Assembly (NCBI GenBank): GCA_944380185.1
Contig: CALWGV010000084.1
Span: 1 to 34,203, forward strand
Direction: 5' to 3'
Length of the DNA stretch: 34,203 nucleotides
Source of the DNA: an uncultured Lachnospiraceae bacterium
Lineage (GTDB): Bacteria > Bacillota > Clostridia > Lachnospirales > Lachnospiraceae
The position numbers were made by a program, and so were the translations under genes. The notes under the pieces were generated by a model, which did not search any database, was not told where the DNA came from, and worked only from the letters and a program-made list of their open reading frames with translations. This document shows, piece by piece, positions 19,175 through 30,502 of this stretch; position 1 is the stretch's first letter; the number at the start of each line of letters is the position of its first letter.

Positions 19175-20959
19175 ATGGCGGACGGCTTGATCCATTTGAC
19201 AATCTATCGGAATACAGTGAATGCTTCCGGCGCGGCATCGGATATCCTTTTGCTGTTCAATTTAGGGGCGTATGTCAATGTCAAAGTGGAAAATGAGACT
19301 ACGGTTCTCGGGGCGGAGGATCTGCTGATCGTCAACCCGGGCAACAGCTTTTGCGTGCAGGGCAGCGATGCTCTCTGCATCCGCTTTGACCTGGAGGCAG
19401 AGCAGTTCCGGGAGTGCTTCGCACACAGACGGTATCGTTTTCTGTGTAATTCCACCCGTGAGATAAACGACAACTATGGATTGCTGCGCCGAATCCTGGC
19501 GCAGGTGCTGGCAGCGTATTATGAGCAGCACGCCTATTTGGCAGCGGAATTAAACCGTCTGTACTACGAGCTGCTGATTTTCCTGGTCAATCATTTTGCC
19601 GTGGAGGAGGCGGCAGCTCCCGGCAGCCGTGCCGAGCAGATGGCAGAGTATATCGAAAGGAACTTCCGTGAGGAGCTGAATCTGCAGCAGGTAAGCGAAG
19701 CCTTTCACATGTCGCCGCAGTATTTTTCCAGGGAATTCAAAACGCAGATGGGACAGACCTATTACAAATATCTCAGCGGCGTGCGGCTTAGGCATGCCAG
19801 GCAGGATTTGGAGGAGACGGACAGGACACTTCTGCACATTGCGATGGATAACGGTTTCCCCAACATGGATTCCTTTCATCGCTACTTCCAGCAGGCCTAC
19901 GGGCAGGCGCCGTTGGATTATCGGGCTATGCGCCGGCGGGAAAAACAGCAGCAAGAGAAGGATAACCGCCGGGCGCTGGGAGAAGTGATGGAGCGTCTGT
20001 CCCCTCTGGTTCGGCCGACGGGAGATGAACGCCCTCTTCTGCAGATTGAGGCGGCAAAGCAAAAACCATATCACGCTTATTGGAGGGAGCTTCTGCATCT
20101 GGGGGATATGGCGCTTCTTGATAACGGGACGATTGCAGAGCACCTTCATATCGTTCAGGAGACTATGCATTTTCGTTTTGTGCGTGTCCGAGCGGATTGC
20201 GGACAGTTTGACCCGGCAGGGGAATATTCTTTTTATGAGGAGGAGCGGCGCCTGGATTATCTGATCGGGGAGGGCTTTATGCTCTGGTTCTATGTGGATT
20301 ATCGCGAGGTGCAGTCCTGGGGGAGGATGTGCAGCTATCTGGACAGGCTGTTTTCGCATTTTGCCAACCGCTACAGCATCGGAAATATCCGAAAGTGGCG
20401 CCTGGAGCTGGTCTACAATACATTGTATAATGAGCAAAAGGCAAAAGCTTACTGGGAGGCCTATGATCTTCTGGGACAGGTTCTGCAGAAATATGGCTGT
20501 GAAAGTCCTCTCCTGGGGGCGGGGCTGACACTGAGTGCGCCGGAGGCGGTCCATAATTTCTGCGCTTATCTGGAAGCGCACGGCCTGACGCTGGCCGAAC
20601 AGACTTTTGAGGCGGAGCCATACCTCTATCTGGAGACGGAGGAAGGGCCCGTCATCACCCGCGCCACGGACAGCAGTTATCTGAGAAATAAGCTGCTGAC
20701 CTTTCGCCGCCGGCTGCCTTATTTTCGCGATGTGGTGAAGAAGGTGTATATTACCAACTGGGCGGACAGTCTCCAGAGAACCAATATAATGAATGACTCC
20801 TGCTACAAGGGAGCCAATCTGGTCAAAACCCTGATGGACTGCTTCGGGCTGGTGGAGGCAGCTGCCAGCGCTGTCCCCTCGGATGCAATCTTTGCAGAGA
20901 GCCTGCAGGGAGATATCCTGTTTGGGGGAAACGGGCTTTTGAATATATGGAGGACGTGA
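19175..20959 (+). CDS. AraC-family regulator with GH39-like domain, truncated by an internal deletion
   Basis: The 594-residue frame has an N-terminal cupin-like sensor region (1-100) and an AraC double helix-turn-helix (about 165-260: LNLQQVSEAFHMSPQYFSRE, then DNGFPNMDSFHRYFQQAYG). A long GH39 beta-xylosidase-like region (about 310-590) follows, containing NIMNDSCYKGANLVK. Full-length relatives continue after GGNGLL for some 150-180 residues. Here the frame stops four codons later (NIWRT), while the expected tail appears in another frame from about 20938. Such regulators govern plant-glycan and glucoside genes; its target was probably the IIBC-GH1 pair downstream. The start at 19175 has GGGAGG nine bases upstream and follows the promoter; an ATG at 19112 overlaps the promoter. 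DNA binding could still be intact. Confidence 0.8.
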   Translation: MADGLIHLTIYRNTVNASGAASDILLLFNLGAYVNVKVENETTVLGAEDLLIVNPGNSFCVQGSDALCIRFDLEAEQFRECFAHRRYRFLCNSTREINDNYGLLRRILAQVLAAYYEQHAYLAAELNRLYYELLIFLVNHFAVEEAAAPGSRAEQMAEYIERNFREELNLQQVSEAFHMSPQYFSREFKTQMGQTYYKYLSGVRLRHARQDLEETDRTLLHIAMDNGFPNMDSFHRYFQQAYGQAPLDYRAMRRREKQQQEKDNRRALGEVMERLSPLVRPTGDERPLLQIEAAKQKPYHAYWRELLHLGDMALLDNGTIAEHLHIVQETMHFRFVRVRADCGQFDPAGEYSFYEEERRLDYLIGEGFMLWFYVDYREVQSWGRMCSYLDRLFSHFANRYSIGNIRKWRLELVYNTLYNEQKAKAYWEAYDLLGQVLQKYGCESPLLGAGLTLSAPEAVHNFCAYLEAHGLTLAEQTFEAEPYLYLETEEGPVITRATDSSYLRNKLLTFRRRLPYFRDVVKKVYITNWADSLQRTNIMNDSCYKGANLVKTLMDCFGLVEAAASAVPSDAIFAESLQGDILFGGNGLLNIWRT

Positions 20960-21234
20960 CTCTGCGCTATCGCTTGAAGGGAATCAAAAATGGCCGTTAT
21001 ATCATCAAACAGCGGACCATAAGTACGGAAGGCGGCAGCGTGCAGGATCGCCTCCTTGAGATGGGAGCGGGGGGAGGCGTCTATGTGCATCCTCATGATC
21101 TGGAATATCTGCGCCAGGTTTCTGTGCCGCATATTCATCTGAAGGAGCGAGAAGCCGTCTCGGGCGAGCTGGATCTGGAGATTACACTTGCGGCCAACGC
21201 TTTTGCCTATGTGCATATCATCTATCAATACTGA
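20938..21234 (+). pseudogene. C-terminal remnant of the AraC-GH39 regulator
   Basis: From about 20938 the frame reads FEYMEDVTLRYRLKGIKNG and ends in AYVHIIYQY at 21234. GRYIIKQRT followed by GGSVQDRLLEMGA and YLRQVSVP matches the closing beta-sandwich of AraC-GH39 proteins. The in-frame ATG at 20947 has no convincing RBS, so it is probably not translated alone. Roughly 60-80 codons linking it to the upstream part are missing. Confidence 0.75.
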
Positions 21235-21476
21235 GCGGGCAAGGACATGAGGATGGCAGATGCATTGGGCAGATGAAGGAAAGGTTAAAAATTCGAAAAA
21301 TAATTGCGATATGACGAGAAGAAAACCTGCAAAAAAAGAGAAAGGTTAATTATAGAGAAAAAAATTAGCAAAAATCCGTGAGAGACCTTTTGCGGATTCT
21401 CTTATAATAAGATCATCAGGACAGCGCGCGTCCATAGAATAGTGAGAAGTATCAGAAGTTTGAGGAGGTTTTCCTG
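21235..21476 (+). promoter_or_regulatory. Leader region of the truncated IIBC gene
   Basis: An A/T-rich 242-nt spacer. A perfect -10 TATAAT lies at 21403-21408, without a good -35 at 16-18 bp, as expected for an AraC-activated promoter. A small stem AATCCG/CGGATT lies just upstream (about 21373-21398). AGGAGG is eight bases before the ATG at 21477. Confidence 0.45.
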
Positions 21477-22966
<1,490 letters not shown>

Positions 22967-23025
22967 GGACCAGGATTAAAGATTAGAACCATACTTGCAG
23001 TAGATTATGGCAGGCGGCCATGAGG

Positions 23026-23064
23026 GCAGCCGTCAGCTGTGGAGGCAGCTGACGGCTGCTTTTT
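23026..23064 (+). terminator. Strong intrinsic terminator closing the decayed IIBC-GH1 locus
   Basis: GCAGCCGTCAGCTG (23026-23039) and CAGCTGACGGCTGC (23046-23059) form a perfect 14-bp stem with a six-base loop, then five T (23060-23064). Confidence 0.95.
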
Positions 23065-23097
23065 CGGTACAGGCATGTCAAATGGGGAGGGCGATGT

Positions 23098-24552
<1,455 letters not shown>

Positions 24553-24597
24553 TTATTTTTCTTGTCCCTGCTTTCGGATTATGGTTTTCCCGCCGCG

Positions 24598-25353
24598 TTA
24601 CGGAAGCGCGTACTTTACCTGGAAGCTGTCCTCCGAGTAGCACATGACCTCGATCTCATTGTCATCGGGATCCTGCATGTAGAAATTATAAGTGTTTTCC
24701 GAGTGCTTTACCGGCACATATGGTCCGGTATAGGGGTTGGTGTTGGTCTTGGGTCCGTGCCAGAGCTGGATCCCTTTATTGACCATGTCCTCGGCGAAGG
24801 CCGATATATCCTTTACAATCAAGGCATAATGGCACTGCCCTTTGTTGTTGGTGCAGTTATCTCTGGGGTAAGGATGACGGATCAGCTCGATGGACTGATA
24901 ATCATTGACAAAGATGAGGGCGGAAGTATCGTCTTGCGCGGTGACGTCCAGCTCGAAAATCTTTGTGTAGAAATCCAGGGATTTCTGCAAATCCTTTACG
25001 TGGTATGTAATTTTGGAGATATATTTTTCTTCGTCGCCGACCATCCAGGTATTATACTCCGGATCCTGCATTTTGATACCTTTGCCCTCGCCGAGCGTGG
25101 TATATTGATAGGAATACCACTCGTCGTGATTATGGCCGTCGTAATCGGTCCAGGCAAGTATGCTGCTCTCCGGGAAAATCTCGATGAACTGGCCCCGATG
25201 GAGCTGATAGTAGATGATGTAGTCTTCGCCGGGGACCTTCTGCAGGACAAAGCCCACGTTCAGGCCCAGGGTATTTTCGTACCAGTCTCTGAATCTGGCT
25301 GTGTCTTTGAGCTTGAAGCTGACATGGCCGATTTCCTTGATATTGCTGTTCAT
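24598..25353 (-). CDS. Two-module VOC-superfamily protein (glyoxalase/dioxygenase fold)
   Basis: A 251-residue cytosolic protein made of two VOC modules (about 6-110 and 113-245). Possible metal ligands are His in EIGHVSF and Glu in QFIEIF of the first module. In the second they are His in ITYHVKD and CHYALIV, and Glu in DNEIEVMCY. VOC enzymes are metal-dependent isomerases, lyases, epimerases or dioxygenases; no member with this exact role is recognised. It lies between an RpiR regulator and a GH1 phospho-glycosidase, so a reaction on a sugar or aglycone intermediate is plausible. AAGGAGG precedes the ATG by nine bases on the minus strand, 20 bases after the rpiR stop. Confidence 0.8.
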   Translation of the reverse strand: MNSNIKEIGHVSFKLKDTARFRDWYENTLGLNVGFVLQKVPGEDYIIYYQLHRGQFIEIFPESSILAWTDYDGHNHDEWYSYQYTTLGEGKGIKMQDPEYNTWMVGDEEKYISKITYHVKDLQKSLDFYTKIFELDVTAQDDTSALIFVNDYQSIELIRHPYPRDNCTNNKGQCHYALIVKDISAFAEDMVNKGIQLWHGPKTNTNPYTGPYVPVKHSENTYNFYMQDPDDNEIEVMCYSEDSFQVKYALP

Positions 25354-25373
25354 GCTGTCTGTCCTCCTTTTTT

Positions 25374-26249
25374 TTAAAAACGTGTATCGCTGTGTTCCTC
25401 TATATTTTTCATGCGCATAGTACTGCTCTTGCCAAATTTGCGGACATATACGCAGGAATATAGGACGTTTAACATATATTCAGTTGCTGTCTGAGAGGAG
25501 AAGGTGGCCTGCTTGGACCATTTGTCCTCGGTGACCGGCACTTTAAGGATGATTTTTGCCTGCCTGCCAATCATAGAGTCCGGATTGGAGGTGATGACGA
25601 TCAGCGGAACCCGATGCTTTCGCAGTATCTTCACCTGATCATAGACGGACTTTGAGTTGCCGCTGTAGGATACGATGATGCCGCAGTCGGCTTCTGTCAG
25701 AATGTCGGCCAGGACATCCTGCTCTCCCTGCAGAGAGTTGATCAGGACAAGCTCGTCTATTTTCAGCATATTGGCGCGAAACACCATTCCCTTGATCAGC
25801 GAGTCTCCCATGGCAAACAGAGCAGTTCTGCGGGAGCGGATAATAAGGTCGACGGCCTTGCTCATCTCCCTGTAGTTGTGTGCCAGCAGGGAATAGGAAG
25901 AATTCAGGGTATTGCTCATGATTACAGACATTTTCTGCGCAATATCCAGAACGCTGTCATTGCTCTGAAAAGGGAAATTGTAATTGACATCCCCTCTGTC
26001 TTCGATCTGCCGTTCCAATTCTGCGGCATATCGGATCTTAAAATCCTTGAAGCCCTCCAGCCCTATTTTTCGGCACAGCTGGACGAGAGAAGAGGTGGAG
26101 GTATAGGTTTCTTTACAGATTTCCTGGGCGGACATTCTCAGGATATCCTCTTTCTTGCGGAGAATGTAATTTGCGATTTCAATCTCAGAACTAGAAAATT
26201 TTCCCTGATCGGCCAGTCTTTCTGCTATTTTTACGTTATCGTGCGACAC
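25374..26249 (-). CDS. RpiR-family regulator of the fructose-PTS locus
   Basis: A 291-residue regulator. The N-terminal helix-turn-helix (about 18-75) includes RMSAQEICKETYTSTSSLVQ and IGLEGFKDFKIRY. The SIS domain (about 115-270) includes ALFAMGDS and GIIVSYSGNSKS, the sugar-phosphate binding loops, all better conserved than in the first RpiR. The start is GTG at 26249, eleven bases after AAGGAGG. It is divergent from the PTS operon and probably represses or activates both sides through the shared spacer. It leads the rpiR-VOC-GH1 operon. Confidence 0.9.
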   Translation of the reverse strand: MSHDNVKIAERLADQGKFSSSEIEIANYILRKKEDILRMSAQEICKETYTSTSSLVQLCRKIGLEGFKDFKIRYAAELERQIEDRGDVNYNFPFQSNDSVLDIAQKMSVIMSNTLNSSYSLLAHNYREMSKAVDLIIRSRRTALFAMGDSLIKGMVFRANMLKIDELVLINSLQGEQDVLADILTEADCGIIVSYSGNSKSVYDQVKILRKHRVPLIVITSNPDSMIGRQAKIILKVPVTEDKWSKQATFSSQTATEYMLNVLYSCVYVRKFGKSSTMRMKNIEEHSDTRF

Positions 26250-26284
26250 CAGTATGACATCCTCCTTATAGTGATTTTACACAA

Positions 26285-26313
26285 ATTATTTCATCTGGGA
26301 AGGGGAATGTCAA
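26285..26313 (-). promoter_or_regulatory. Sigma-A promoter for the rpiR-VOC-GH1 operon
   Basis: On the minus strand, consensus TTGACA (plus positions 26308-26313) and AATAAT (26285-26290) are separated by 17 bp, about 36 bases before the GTG start. A small palindrome TTGTAACAA (26317-26325) lies just upstream. Confidence 0.78.
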
Positions 26314-26391
26314 GCATTGTAACAAAATTCAAAAAAATCAGGAATAAAAGTCGGGTATTTTTGAATGTTTTTACAGGGGAAACGAAAGCTA

Positions 26392-26420
26392 TTTACAAAC
26401 AAATGTGCATTGTGTATAGT
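26392..26420 (+). promoter_or_regulatory. Sigma-A promoter for the fructose-PTS operon
   Basis: TTTACA (26392-26397) and TATAGT (26415-26420) are separated by 17 bp, leaving a leader of about 78 nt before the EIIC start. Confidence 0.75.
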
Positions 26421-26504
26421 GAGGGCAGCAAGGCGGTCCATGTCGGGACAGCAAGCAAAAGAGTATTGAAAGGGTATTTTAAGATCAAGAAAGGGGTACT
26501 AAAA

Positions 26505-27620
26505 ATGTCGGACGTAATCGATACTTTAAAAAACGCAAAGAAACATATTCTGGCCGGCGTGTCATATTTGATTCCGGTCGTTGTGGTCGGCGGTATCTGC
26601 TGCGGCATCGGTGTGGCGGTGGGCGGTACTGCTCCGTGGGAGGCTCCCGGTACGCTGGGGTACTTTATGTTTACTCTCGGCAAATACGGTCTGAATCTGA
26701 TGCCGGCCGTCATCGCCGCCTACATAGCCTATTCGATAGCAGATAAGCCGGGCATCGCCCCTGGCCTGATTATCGGCCAGGTGGCCCAGGACAGCGGCGC
26801 AGGTTTCCTGGGGGGAATCCTGGCGGGATTTTTTGTCGGCATTATCGTGCTGCTGATGAAAAAAGTCAAGATCGGGAAGAGCTTTTCCGCCCTCTGGTCG
26901 ATTATCGTGATTCCGACCATAGTTTCCATCGCAGGAGCTTTCCTGATGCAGTATGCGGTGGGGCCTGTCGTGGCTGCCTTTACCAACTGGCTGACCGCTT
27001 TCGCGGAAGGGATGGGCACCGGCAGCATGATTCTTTTGGCCATTGTGATCGGCTTCTTTGGCTCTATTGATCTGGGGCTGTTCGGCAATAAAGCTCTGGG
27101 GGCCGTCCCTCTGGCAATGCTTTCCACTATTGATCCGGCGACAGGCTTGCCGGTAATGATTGCCCAGAGACTCTTATTGATGGTCAGCACGACCTGCGCA
27201 ATTCCGCCTCTGGTCTGCTGTCTGGCCAGGTATCTCAAGCCCTCCGTGTTTACGGATGAAGAAAAGGAGTCGGCTACCGCGGCGGGATTCCTGGGGCTTT
27301 TTGCTATAACAGAGGGAGCTATCCCTCTTGCATTGTCGGATAAAGTTGTGTATGCTGGTTGTATCGTCGGTTCGATTACAGGCGTCATTGCGGTCAGCCT
27401 GACTGGGGCCGGCTCTATCGTCAACTGGGGCGGACTGCCCAACCTGGCCGGCAATACAAATGTTGTGCTCACATTGATCGCCTGGGCTGTAGGTATTGTG
27501 GTCGGAGCAATGTTTATCGTTGCCTTCAAAAAGACCAGAAATGACCAAGGACAGAAGGCGGATCCAAATGCGGAGGCTAAGATTACACAGAAAGGGGACG
27601 AAGTCGATTTGGACTTCTGA
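26505..27620 (+). CDS. PTS fructose-family EIIC permease
   Basis: A 371-residue membrane protein of the Fru family, with about nine to ten helices. It begins MSDVIDTLKNAKKHILAGVSYLIP..., the typical start of free-standing EIIC proteins in this family. Conserved segments FGSIDLGLFGNKAL and LFAITEGAIPLAL are present; the latter is the family's ITEGAIPF-like substrate motif. The start at 26505 follows AAGGGG by eight bases and the promoter by about 80; upstream in-frame codons reach into the promoter region and are not coding. It is the first gene of a five-gene operon with separate EIIA and EIIB genes. Confidence 0.92.
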   Translation: MSDVIDTLKNAKKHILAGVSYLIPVVVVGGICCGIGVAVGGTAPWEAPGTLGYFMFTLGKYGLNLMPAVIAAYIAYSIADKPGIAPGLIIGQVAQDSGAGFLGGILAGFFVGIIVLLMKKVKIGKSFSALWSIIVIPTIVSIAGAFLMQYAVGPVVAAFTNWLTAFAEGMGTGSMILLAIVIGFFGSIDLGLFGNKALGAVPLAMLSTIDPATGLPVMIAQRLLLMVSTTCAIPPLVCCLARYLKPSVFTDEEKESATAAGFLGLFAITEGAIPLALSDKVVYAGCIVGSITGVIAVSLTGAGSIVNWGGLPNLAGNTNVVLTLIAWAVGIVVGAMFIVAFKKTRNDQGQKADPNAEAKITQKGDEVDLDF

Positions 27621-27629
27621 TGGGAGCCT

Positions 27630-28079
27630 ATGTTGATCTCAAAGGACATGATTTGCATCGGTGCGGATCTCAAAAATAAGACAGAGATCATTCGGATGGT
27701 TGGAGAATTGATGGACCGGGCGGGTAAGCTTGCCGATAAGGAAGGCTACATACAGGATGTTTTTGCCCGGGAAGAGGAGATATCCACCAATCTGGGGGAT
27801 CACATCGCAATGCCCCATGCCCGCACGCCTCATGTCAAAGAGGCCGGCCTGGTTTTTATCCGGCTGAAAGACGAAGTGATGTGGGAGGGGGACAGCTCCC
27901 CGGTCAGCCTTATTTTCGGTATTGCCGCACCGGAGTCCGGAGGAAATATTCATCTGAAGATTCTGGCCACTCTCGCCAGAAAGCTGATTTACGATGAGTT
28001 TAAGCAAAAACTTTTCCGGGCGGAAAGCAAGGAGGAACTATTGACTATTCTCGAGGAAGCGACAGGAGGTTTGGAATGA
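27630..28079 (+). CDS. PTS fructose-family EIIA
   Basis: A 149-residue phosphocarrier of the mannitol/fructose EIIA fold. The phosphorylated His63 is in IAMPHARTPHV. It accepts phosphate from HPr and passes it to the EIIB encoded next. GGGAG precedes the ATG closely, nine bases after the EIIC stop. Its stop overlaps the EIIB start (ATGA). Length is normal for a stand-alone EIIA. Confidence 0.95.
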   Translation: MLISKDMICIGADLKNKTEIIRMVGELMDRAGKLADKEGYIQDVFAREEEISTNLGDHIAMPHARTPHVKEAGLVFIRLKDEVMWEGDSSPVSLIFGIAAPESGGNIHLKILATLARKLIYDEFKQKLFRAESKEELLTILEEATGGLE

Positions 28080-28384
28080 AGCTAGTGGCGGTTACGGCAT
28101 GTGCGGCGGGCGTCGCTCATACATTCATGGCGGCTGAGGCCATTGAAAATGCGGCGAAGGCCAGGGGGCATGAGATAAAGGTGGAGACACAGGGAGCGCT
28201 GGGGATCGAAAACCGGATCACAGAAGAAGATATGAAGGGGGTTGCTGCAGCCATCCTTACGAAAGACATTCCCATCCGGGAGAGAGAAAGATTTCAGGGA
28301 GTAAAGATTTTCAACGTGACATCTACAGCCTGTATTACCAACGGGCCCAAGATTATCGAGGCTGTTGAACAGCAGTGTCAATGA
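28076..28384 (+). CDS. PTS fructose-family EIIB
   Basis: A 102-residue phosphocarrier. Cys9 in VTACAAGVAHTFMAAE is the phosphorylation site; most relatives have TACPTGIAHT, so Pro-Thr is replaced by Ala-Ala. Later parts (EIKVETQGALGIEN) match the family. Its ATG overlaps the EIIA stop by four bases. With EIIC and EIIA it makes a complete permease that phosphorylates its sugar during entry. Confidence 0.95.
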   Translation: MKLVAVTACAAGVAHTFMAAEAIENAAKARGHEIKVETQGALGIENRITEEDMKGVAAAILTKDIPIRERERFQGVKIFNVTSTACITNGPKIIEAVEQQCQ

Positions 28385-28413
28385 TAATAGAATGATACCA
28401 GGAGATGGATGAA

Positions 28414-29418
28414 ATGAAAATAGGAATATTCGGATCGGGAATGATCGTGTCGACGGCGCTCGCGGCCATAAGCGGCATGGAAGACGTCAGCTGTGAAGCA
28501 ATCTGGTGCCGCGAGAGCGGCAGAGCTAATGCGCAGCGGCTTAAGGAGGAGTATCAGATTCCCAGAATATATACAGACACCGAGGCATTCCTCCGGGATG
28601 ACAGCTTTGACACGGTCTATGTGGGCCTGGTCAACAGCGCCCACTATGAGTATACGCGCAGAGCCCTGGAAGCGGGAAAGAACGTCATCTGCGAAAAGCC
28701 CTTTACCGCTACGGGGAGACAGGCCAGGAAGCTGATCGCGATTGCTAAGGCGAAAGGGCTCTTCCTGTTTGAGGCGATAATGACCCGCTATATCGATAAT
28801 TACGATGAGATAGGAAGACAGCTGGATAAGATCGGCAAGGTCACCCTGATACAGACCAATTATTCCCAGTATTCCAGGCGCTTCGGGCGGTATCTGGAGG
28901 GACAGGTGCTGCCGGCCTTCGACCCGGCCTTGGCGGGGGGAAGTCTGTATGACATCAATCTCTACTGCATCCAGTTTATCATGGGCCTGTTTGGCAAACC
29001 GCAGGGTGTCAGATACATGGCCAATATAGGCTACAACGGGATCGACACTTCCGGCGTTCTCTGCATGGATTACGGCGATTTCAAGGCGGTGGCGGTGGGA
29101 GCCAAGGATTCGGATTCTCCTGCCCGCAGCGTGATCCAGGGGCAGAAAGGGTATATTGAGGTGCAGAACCGGTCTCCCATAGTGGAGAATGTCATGCTGC
29201 ACTTGAAGGGCGAAGAGCCGGTCTGTATCGATGTGAAACCGGTGGGAAATGCCATGGCTAATGAATTCCGAAAAATAGCCGAGATCATGCAGAACGGAGA
29301 CTACGAGCTCTGCTACACTTACATGCAGAAGACGCAGGATGTGATGGATGTGATGGAGGCGGCCAGGAAGGATGCCGGCATTCACTTTGACGCCGATGAC
29401 GAGGACGACGATGAGTGA
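28414..29418 (+). CDS. Gfo/Idh/MocA-family oxidoreductase
   Basis: A 334-residue NAD(P)-dependent sugar or polyol dehydrogenase. The N-terminal Rossmann start is MKIGIFGSGMI, and the family motif CEKPF (Glu94, Lys95, Pro96; Lys is catalytic) is present. The C-terminal alpha/beta domain holds GGSLYDINLYCIQ, where many relatives have DxGxHxxD, so the usual His is Tyr here, as in several xylose- or dihydrodiol-dehydrogenase-like members. The start at 28414 has AGGAG ten bases upstream; an ATG at 28405 would touch the RBS. The stop overlaps the lactonase start by eight bases. It probably oxidises the PTS-imported sugar phosphate or a product. Confidence 0.92.
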   Translation: MKIGIFGSGMIVSTALAAISGMEDVSCEAIWCRESGRANAQRLKEEYQIPRIYTDTEAFLRDDSFDTVYVGLVNSAHYEYTRRALEAGKNVICEKPFTATGRQARKLIAIAKAKGLFLFEAIMTRYIDNYDEIGRQLDKIGKVTLIQTNYSQYSRRFGRYLEGQVLPAFDPALAGGSLYDINLYCIQFIMGLFGKPQGVRYMANIGYNGIDTSGVLCMDYGDFKAVAVGAKDSDSPARSVIQGQKGYIEVQNRSPIVENVMLHLKGEEPVCIDVKPVGNAMANEFRKIAEIMQNGDYELCYTYMQKTQDVMDVMEAARKDAGIHFDADDEDDDE

Positions 29419-30361
29419 TAGTGTAATAGTAACCGCCTATGGAAGCGGTGCGGCGGACAGAGGAATCAAGATTTTAGGAGACGGGAAAGAGTGGTGCGGC
29501 CCGCAGTTTCTGCCTGTCGACGGCAAATGCAACTTCTGTATACGAGTGAGAGACCGCCTGTATACGCCTGTGCAGAAAGAGCAGTCCTGCTGTATGCAGG
29601 AGTACCGGCTTGATGAAAAGGGAAGGTATGCGCTGGCGGGCAGCTATCCGACGCAGTATTTTTACTCCTACGGCGCTGTCTATGGGAACTTTCTGCTGCT
29701 GGCCAGTTTTTCGGACGGAGTGGACGCAATCTATGACATGGAGCAGCACAGGGAGATTGATTTCTGTATACATCAGCGAGCAGGGTATGAGCAGAGCGGG
29801 CGCTCCCACTATATCGGAATCACGCCGGACCGGCGCCATGCCTTTGCCGTCGACAACGGGCTCCAGCAGATTTACCTGTATGATATAGTTGACGGACGGT
29901 TTGCGGTGCGCGGCGTAAGAGAATTCTGCGAGGAAAATATCCGCCTGATGTCCTACTCGCCTTTTTCCGGCTGCTATTATCTTAACACGGAGAAAACCAA
30001 CAGAGTCTATGTGCTGGACTATGTGGAGGAGCAGTTTCATATCCGGGGCATCACCGATCTGTCCTGTGAAGAAAAATCTTTCTCCGGCGGCAATGCCGTG
30101 TCTCCGGACGGGCAGAGACTGTGCATATCTGTGCGGGGGGACGATCATCTGCATTATTTCAAGATCAGGCAGGACGGCGAATTGGAGCTGTTGGATAAAA
30201 TTCACTGCGGAAAAATGCCCAGGGATGTGATTTTTGAAAAAGACGGTTTGTATGTGACCTGCACCAATGATAATGTCATCGAAAAGTACCGGATAAAAGA
30301 CAGCTGGCTGGAAAAAAACGGAGAGATATCCGTCTGCCGGCCGATCACATTCGGACTGTAG
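29411..30361 (+). CDS. Seven-bladed beta-propeller lactonase-family protein (YbhE/Pgl-like)
   Basis: A 316-residue cytosolic protein. Segments such as SHYIGITPDRRHAFAVDNG and GGNAVSPDGQRLCISVRGDD are blade repeats of the lactonase (YbhE/Pgl) family, and GKMPRDVIFEKDGLYVTC resembles its closing blades. Members hydrolyse sugar-acid lactones such as 6-phosphogluconolactone. It is translationally coupled (8-bp overlap) to the Gfo/Idh dehydrogenase, so a dehydrogenase-then-lactonase step is likely. It is a little shorter than typical (about 340-350). It is the last gene before a strong terminator. Confidence 0.82.
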   Translation: MSDSVIVTAYGSGAADRGIKILGDGKEWCGPQFLPVDGKCNFCIRVRDRLYTPVQKEQSCCMQEYRLDEKGRYALAGSYPTQYFYSYGAVYGNFLLLASFSDGVDAIYDMEQHREIDFCIHQRAGYEQSGRSHYIGITPDRRHAFAVDNGLQQIYLYDIVDGRFAVRGVREFCEENIRLMSYSPFSGCYYLNTEKTNRVYVLDYVEEQFHIRGITDLSCEEKSFSGGNAVSPDGQRLCISVRGDDHLHYFKIRQDGELELLDKIHCGKMPRDVIFEKDGLYVTCTNDNVIEKYRIKDSWLEKNGEISVCRPITFGL

Positions 30362-30413
30362 GGACGCATGAGAGACAGATAACGGCTATACAGATAACCA
30401 GAGCCAGGCAGAT

Positions 30414-30460
30414 AGCTGCCGCATCAAGGATTAGCAAATCGTAGATGCGGCAGCTTTTTT
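30414..30460 (+). terminator. Intrinsic terminator closing the fructose-PTS operon
   Basis: GCTGCCGCATC (30415-30425) and GATGCGGCAGC (30444-30454) form a perfect 11-bp stem followed by six T (30455-30460). Confidence 0.95.
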
Positions 30461-30502
30461 ACTATTTTCTGAGCCGATTTGCGCCGCCTGTCAGAATTCA
30501 GA

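Noticed and set aside
26377-26390. CcpA (cre) box candidate GGGAAACGAAAGCT before the fructose-PTS promoter
   Set aside because: It departs from the consensus at both outer positions, and no other convincing cre box was found for comparison.
25878-26504. Upstream extension of the fructose EIIC frame to 25878
   Set aside because: The extension crosses the divergent rpiR gene and both promoters. The EIIC fold and the RBS begin at 26505.
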